Shown one piece after another: positions 16,401 to 18,066 of a stretch of 18,066 nucleotides of DNA. How positions within the stretch are numbered: position 1 is the stretch's first letter; the number at the start of each line of letters is the position of its first letter. The notes below the pieces were generated by a model, which was given only the letters and a program-made list of their open reading frames with translations, was not told the origin of the DNA and did no database searches. This stretch comes from JBGOUV01 sp041477815. Lineage in GTDB: Bacteria > Acidobacteriota > Terriglobia > Bryobacterales > JACQDG01. The DNA is taken from contig JBGOUV010000096.1 in the NCBI GenBank assembly GCA_041477815.1, positions 1-18,066 on the forward strand, in the 5' to 3' direction. The translations under genes were made by a program, and so were the position numbers.

Positions 16401-16853
16401 GTTGCGGGCCACAATCGGCAGGTTCGTCACCATCTGATGTGCCACCGTCAAATCCATGCTGCTGGTGTTGAACTGGACGGCCACCGGGGAGTCGATGACC
16501 TTGATGGTTTCGGCCACAGCCCCCAGCTGGAGCTTGACGTTGACCGTAATGTCGCCCCGGTTCTGCACCAGGATGTTCTCCTGGAGAAATTTGCTGAACC
16601 CGGCCATCTCTGCGGACAGCGCGTAGACCCCCGGTTCCACCAGGTCGAACAAATAGCGCCCGTAGGCGTTGGTTTGCCGGCTCACCTCGACACCGGTGCT
16701 TACGTTGCGGAGCCGAACGTCGGCGCCGGCGATGACGGCGTCGGTCGAGTCCGAGACCATGCCTTGAACGCGCGCGCGGTACTCCTGCGCGCCGGCGATT
16801 CCGGCGAGTAACACAAAGAGCAGGCAAACTTGCTGGTGCATACGGTGCGCCAT
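13422..16853 (-). CDS. Oar-like TonB-dependent outer-membrane receptor with carboxypeptidase-regulatory-like domain
   Basis: A 1143-residue outer-membrane protein. Residues 1-22 form a signal peptide (LLFVLLAGIAGA then Q). Residues ~28-110 are a carboxypeptidase-regulatory-like Ig fold (VQGMVSDSTDAVIAGADV, NAYGRYLFDLVEPGVYALSAEMAGF). A plug domain follows (~115-250; NLPIVARNPFTLALLDP, QNSVDAEYGHSAGGILNVSMKSGSNEIHG), and the rest is a long beta barrel ending in FQYNLKLHF with the aromatic C-terminus needed for barrel insertion. This Oar/TonB-dependent architecture is abundant in Acidobacteriota. Ligand unknown; no SusD partner is adjacent, so glycan uptake is not implied. I start at ATG 16853, not 16883, because the former has an AGGGGG site seven bases upstream and the latter falls inside the -10 box. 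Confidence 0.93.
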   Translation of the reverse strand: MAHRMHQQVCLLFVLLAGIAGAQEYRARVQGMVSDSTDAVIAGADVRLRNVSTGVEVSRQTNAYGRYLFDLVEPGVYALSAEMAGFSKFLQENILVQNRGDITVNVKLQLGAVAETIKVIDSPVAVQFNTSSMDLTVAHQMVTNLPIVARNPFTLALLDPAVVNRYTLERTPFKMWAPAQMEVGGPTSQKNDTLLDGMPLQVGPKASYSPPMDAVTEVTVQQNSVDAEYGHSAGGILNVSMKSGSNEIHGDAYYFGRNPALNAASNGITHAKNQVRNHIFGVTAGHPIVKNRLFHFFAFERWNQHEPRSRVMSLPTELEKQGDFSQSFNINGGIRGIYDPFTTSLNAATGAVSRDRFAGNIIPRSRIDPTSAKFVQQLWPGNRAGDDITRVNNFRADFFRQNIYQNVSSRTDYIISDKLKMFGRYSRFRTDLTDQDYTPNGTIIYEDLNSGLMNSLNISGDIVYTLNPSTVLNIRGNYISIEDDFSGSKQVIDPSKLSDYWSKNWYSTYASKDFGRFFFPGVNVDGSVFGKSSWFYQHPENFYLSAKVSKQVGRHYLKTGGEWRYLRVFAASPRFFDFRFGRALTAETFNAPNTRANGDPYATLLLGAVDSDSTAQTTPFLLPTVSYTSFFVQDDLKISRNFTLNLGLRYEYEGAIFDRGLYRLSRPFDRANPIPEMQATPPVIPQQARQLMNQPYQFSGAWSFTDEKNPGLYNPKKLNLLPRAGLAVRLNDRTALRAGYARYLTPAHVQTDIIGNLPYPGFSALTKVAPVLEGKPQAVWSDPFPSSNPLIPVTGKALGRYTNLGGDAVTDILNFRPNVNDRFNVTVQREIVNKIVADITYFFNLGRDLPYTQRFNQMDPQLSYVNKTLLNQRVANPFYNYLTPDKFPGQLRNQAQVTLADLLKPFPQYTSVSQTNTPGVRERYHSVQLKVQRPFANGFNFLLSYNYNRESQEEFFNADTEFAGVFQFEPATRPRQRIAVAGVYEFPFGRGRRHLAHTPAMVDAIVGGWTTSAIYYYNSGELLRFGQMDVVGDPHIDNPSKWGLMFNPQAFKQSAAFTPRTNPKWFPGIVGPGYKNMDVTLAKFFRVNERFQLEFKMEAYNISNTFTGANPNLTVTASTFGRVTSQVSGINGREFQYNLKLHF

Positions 16854-16860
16854 CGAAATA

Positions 16861-16866
16861 CCCCCT
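16861..16866 (-). promoter_or_regulatory. Shine-Dalgarno site that sets the receptor start
   Basis: On the coding strand AGGGGG precedes the ATG at 16853 by seven bases. No comparable site precedes the upstream in-frame ATG at 16883. Confidence 0.6.
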
Positions 16867-16878
16867 AACCTGAAATTC

Positions 16879-16908
16879 ACCATATGCTGTCGGGCGGGCC
16901 GTTGTCAA
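16879..16908 (-). promoter_or_regulatory. Sigma70-type promoter of the TonB-dependent receptor gene
   Basis: A consensus TTGACA (-35, bases 16903-16908 read on the minus strand) is followed after 18 bp by TATGGT (-10, 16879-16884, four of six matches). Transcription would begin near 16872, leaving a leader of about 19 bases that contains the ribosome site. Confidence 0.55.
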
Positions 16909-17466
16909 GGCCTTTTGCGATTCGATTCGTTAGATCGGTGGGGGATGGGAGGCGGGAGCTTGGCTTTGGTTTTTCAACTCTTATGTTGTTTCAGTCGAGG
17001 AGAAGCCGATCGCCGATGGCCCCGCCCCTTTCAGCGCGGCGGTGGTTCCCTGCGAATAACGACGCCCAAGAACTCGTGCGCTCCCGGCCACGGCATGGCG
17101 CCTATGCCGATAGCGGCATAGGCGCCATGCCGGACTACGGACAACCGATATGGAAGCTGGCTGGCCACTCTCTGCCAGTCGTTTTGTTGAGGTTGATTCG
17201 GCATAGTCAAGCGCCTGTCTGAGGCACAGTGCAAGGTCGACGAGGCGAGACGGGTCTCAGCCACGCCACTTCGGCTTGTCCTCTGACTGGCAAGTCTGGC
17301 GCCGCTTGTTGCTGGCTGGCGTGTTGGGTGTTCGGGAAATTTGTTCCTTCGCTGGTGCTGTCTACCAAGTGTAGGACGCCGTCAACTGAAACCCTCGCAC
17401 GGGGGGGGGCGCCCACCGGCAACGGCAGCGCCCAGATGCCCCCCGTAGACCCATAGACCCCGTCCC
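16909..17466. other. Gene-poor intergenic stretch
   Basis: About 560 bp between the receptor promoter and the higBA promoter. Open frames exist on both strands (for example minus strand 17264-17031, plus strand 17229-17456), but none has a recognisable domain, ribosome site or believable composition. The stretch holds a perfect 19-bp inverted repeat (17091-17132), a G9 tract (17401-17409) and a short GAGAC-GG-GTCTC palindrome near 17250. It may be the remnant of an inserted element, but no transposase relic is recognisable. Confidence 0.5.
17091..17132. repeat. Perfect 19-bp inverted repeat with 4-base loop
   Basis: CGGCATGGCGCCTATGCCG (17091-17109) and its exact reverse complement (17114-17132) flank the loop ATAG. 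Each arm contains GGCGCC and is itself nearly palindromic (CGGCAT..TATGCCG), so cruciform or alternative pairing is possible. No T-run follows on either strand, so it is not a standard intrinsic terminator. It resembles REP-type or other intergenic palindromic repeats; only one copy is seen in the window. Confidence 0.9.
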
Positions 17467-17496
17467 TTGACACCCGTATACAAATAAACATATACT
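17467..17496 (+). promoter_or_regulatory. Promoter and possible operator of the higBA module
   Basis: TTGACA (17467-17472) and TATACT (17491-17496) are separated by 18 bp in an AT-rich pocket of an otherwise GC-rich region. Between them GTATA (17476-17480) and TATAC (17491-17495) form an inverted repeat spaced by ten bases, a plausible site for the antitoxin. Transcription would start at about the ATG (17503), implying a leaderless or nearly leaderless mRNA. Confidence 0.6.
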
Positions 17497-17502
17497 CATA
17501 TA

Positions 17503-17864
17503 ATGGCGGCGCTGGAACGTCCGCTGATCTGGGTCGGCTCAAGCCGAAGAGACCTGCGCGGTTCCCGCGCCAGGTCCGACGCGATGTTGGCAAGGCGCTC
17601 TACGCCGCCCAACAGGGTGACACCGATCCGGCGGCGAAGCCGCTGAAGCGTTTTGGCGGACGATCTGTGATCGAGATTCTCGCGGACCATGACGGCGACA
17701 CGTGGCGCGCTGTTTACACGGTGCGATTTCAGGAAGCGATCTACGTCTTGCACGCCTTCCAGAAGAAATCGAAAAGGGGTATCGCCACGCCCAAGAAGGA
17801 GATTGACCTCATCCAACGCCGCCTGGCTGAGGCCGAGCGTCTCCACAGAGAAAGGCAGAACTAG
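17503..17864 (+). pseudogene. higB: HigB-type toxin (phage-derived Gp49-like, RelE superfamily) with a one-base frameshift
   Basis: Two frames together give a complete ~120-residue toxin. From ATG 17503 the first frame reads MAALERPLIWVGSSRRDLR; at 17560-17561 two bases (GG) are left over, and the next frame reads FPRQVRRDVGKALYAAQQG, then RFGGRSVIEIL, DGDTWRAVYTVRF, YVLHAFQKKSKRGI and ATPKKEIDLIQRRLAEAE. This matches the Gp49-like/HigB family, whose members cut mRNA on the ribosome; the order and length are normal, and one extra base after CGCGG (restoring R-G-F-P) would repair it. As given, the protein is broken: the first frame ends soon after, and the second has no early start (an in-frame GTG at 17667 would give only the last 65 residues). 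It may be real inactivation or a sequencing error. Confidence 0.8.
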
Positions 17865-17865
17865 C

Positions 17866-18066
17866 ATGACCACGAGAAACCAAAAGCGCGTCCGGGCAGA
17901 AACAGGCAGCGGGAATGTCTTCGCCGACCTCGGTCTTCCCCATCCGGAGCAGGAACTCGTGAAAGCGCGGCTGACGCTGCAGATTTACCGCCTCATCAAG
18001 GAGCGTGGCCTTACCCAGGCGGAAGCCGGAACGATCCTCGGCATCAAACAGCCTAACGTCTCGCTA
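17866..18066 (+). CDS. higA: HigA-type HTH antitoxin, 3' end outside the window
   Basis: Starts with ATG one base after the higB stop and stays open to the window edge (67 residues). Residues ~28-67 (EQELVKARLTLQIYRLIKERGLTQAEAGTILGIKQPNVSL) are a Xre/Cro-type helix-turn-helix: the LTQAEAGTILGI helix, turn and KQPNVS recognition-helix start are clear. This is the standard toxin-first higBA layout, with the antitoxin neutralising HigB and repressing the shared promoter. An AAAGG purine stretch lies ~12 bases upstream, inside the end of higB. The antitoxin remains intact as far as visible while its toxin partner is frameshifted. Confidence 0.88.
   Translation, partial: MTTRNQKRVRAETGSGNVFADLGLPHPEQELVKARLTLQIYRLIKERGLTQAEAGTILGIKQPNVSL

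Noticed and set aside
13578..16811. A 1077-codon open frame on the plus strand inside the receptor gene
   Set aside because: It is antisense to the clearly real TonB-dependent receptor, has no recognisable domain, and its Val/Gly/Glu/Arg-rich composition is what the complement of a GC-rich gene gives.
17091..17132. The inverted repeat as an intrinsic terminator for the receptor or higBA transcripts
   Set aside because: No T-run on either side, and it lies upstream of both genes, not downstream.
17031..17264. A 77-codon minus-strand frame across the inverted repeat
   Set aside because: Part of the protein (RHGAYAAIGIGAMP) is merely the palindrome translated, and there is no ribosome site or domain.
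17496..17873. A 125-codon minus-strand frame over higB
   Set aside because: It is the complement of the Gp49-like toxin, whose two frames show the family sequence; the minus-strand product has no known domain. It looks intact only because the frameshift does not affect it.
1..18066. CRISPR array, tRNA or rRNA genes
   Set aside because: I saw no regularly spaced direct repeats, no tRNA-like cloverleaf and no rRNA-like sequence; scanning by eye could miss a lone tRNA.

Overview
The window is GC-rich, densely packed chromosomal DNA from a diderm bacterium, most likely an Acidobacteriota member of the Bryobacter/Solibacter type. Three things point there: a very large Oar-like TonB-dependent receptor with an N-terminal carboxypeptidase-regulatory-like domain, a Hanks-type kinase fused to a TolB-like domain and TPRs, and an lpxC gene (lipid A synthesis). 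The taxonomic call is inference from gene content; there is no rRNA gene to confirm it.

Layout. (1) 1-606 (+): C-terminal part of a HAD-family phosphatase, cut by the window edge; its 3' end overlaps a convergent gene by 48 bp. (2) 559-6113 (-): a tight unit in transcription order polA -> kinase/TolB/TPR protein -> class I methyltransferase; the last two share a GTGA stop/start overlap. (3) 6171-6831 (-): a VapBC-type toxin-antitoxin pair (RHH antitoxin, PIN toxin) just upstream of polA. (4) 6998-9182 (+): lpxC followed by a glutamate dehydrogenase gene. (5) 9252-12278 (-): a four-gene run with stop/start overlaps at every junction: two different DUF488 genes, a protein resembling dual-OB nucleic-acid-binding proteins that is split by an apparent frameshift, and a single polypeptide joining an acyl carrier protein domain to a KAS III-type ketosynthase. 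This is the most unusual part of the window. (6) 12413-13420 (+): an exported metallo-beta-lactamase-fold hydrolase, convergent with (7) 13422-16853 (-): the 1143-residue TonB-dependent receptor, with a recognisable sigma70-type promoter. (8) 16909-17466: about 560 bp without a convincing gene, holding a perfect 19-bp inverted repeat and a G9 tract. (9) 17467-18066 (+): a HigBA-type toxin-antitoxin module with its own promoter; the toxin reading frame carries a one-base deletion and the antitoxin runs off the right edge.

How the genes relate. polA, lpxC and gdhA are housekeeping genes; the kinase/methyltransferase pair is a probable signalling appendage behind polA. The receptor and the exported hydrolase are cell-envelope functions. 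The DUF488/dual-OB/ACP-KAS III run is the best candidate for an undescribed system: its parts suggest nucleic-acid or nucleotide-linked biochemistry joined to acyl-group chemistry, but the shared function is unknown and I infer linkage only from the overlapping gene layout. Two independent single-base frameshifts (dual-OB gene and higB) may be real decay or sequencing errors.
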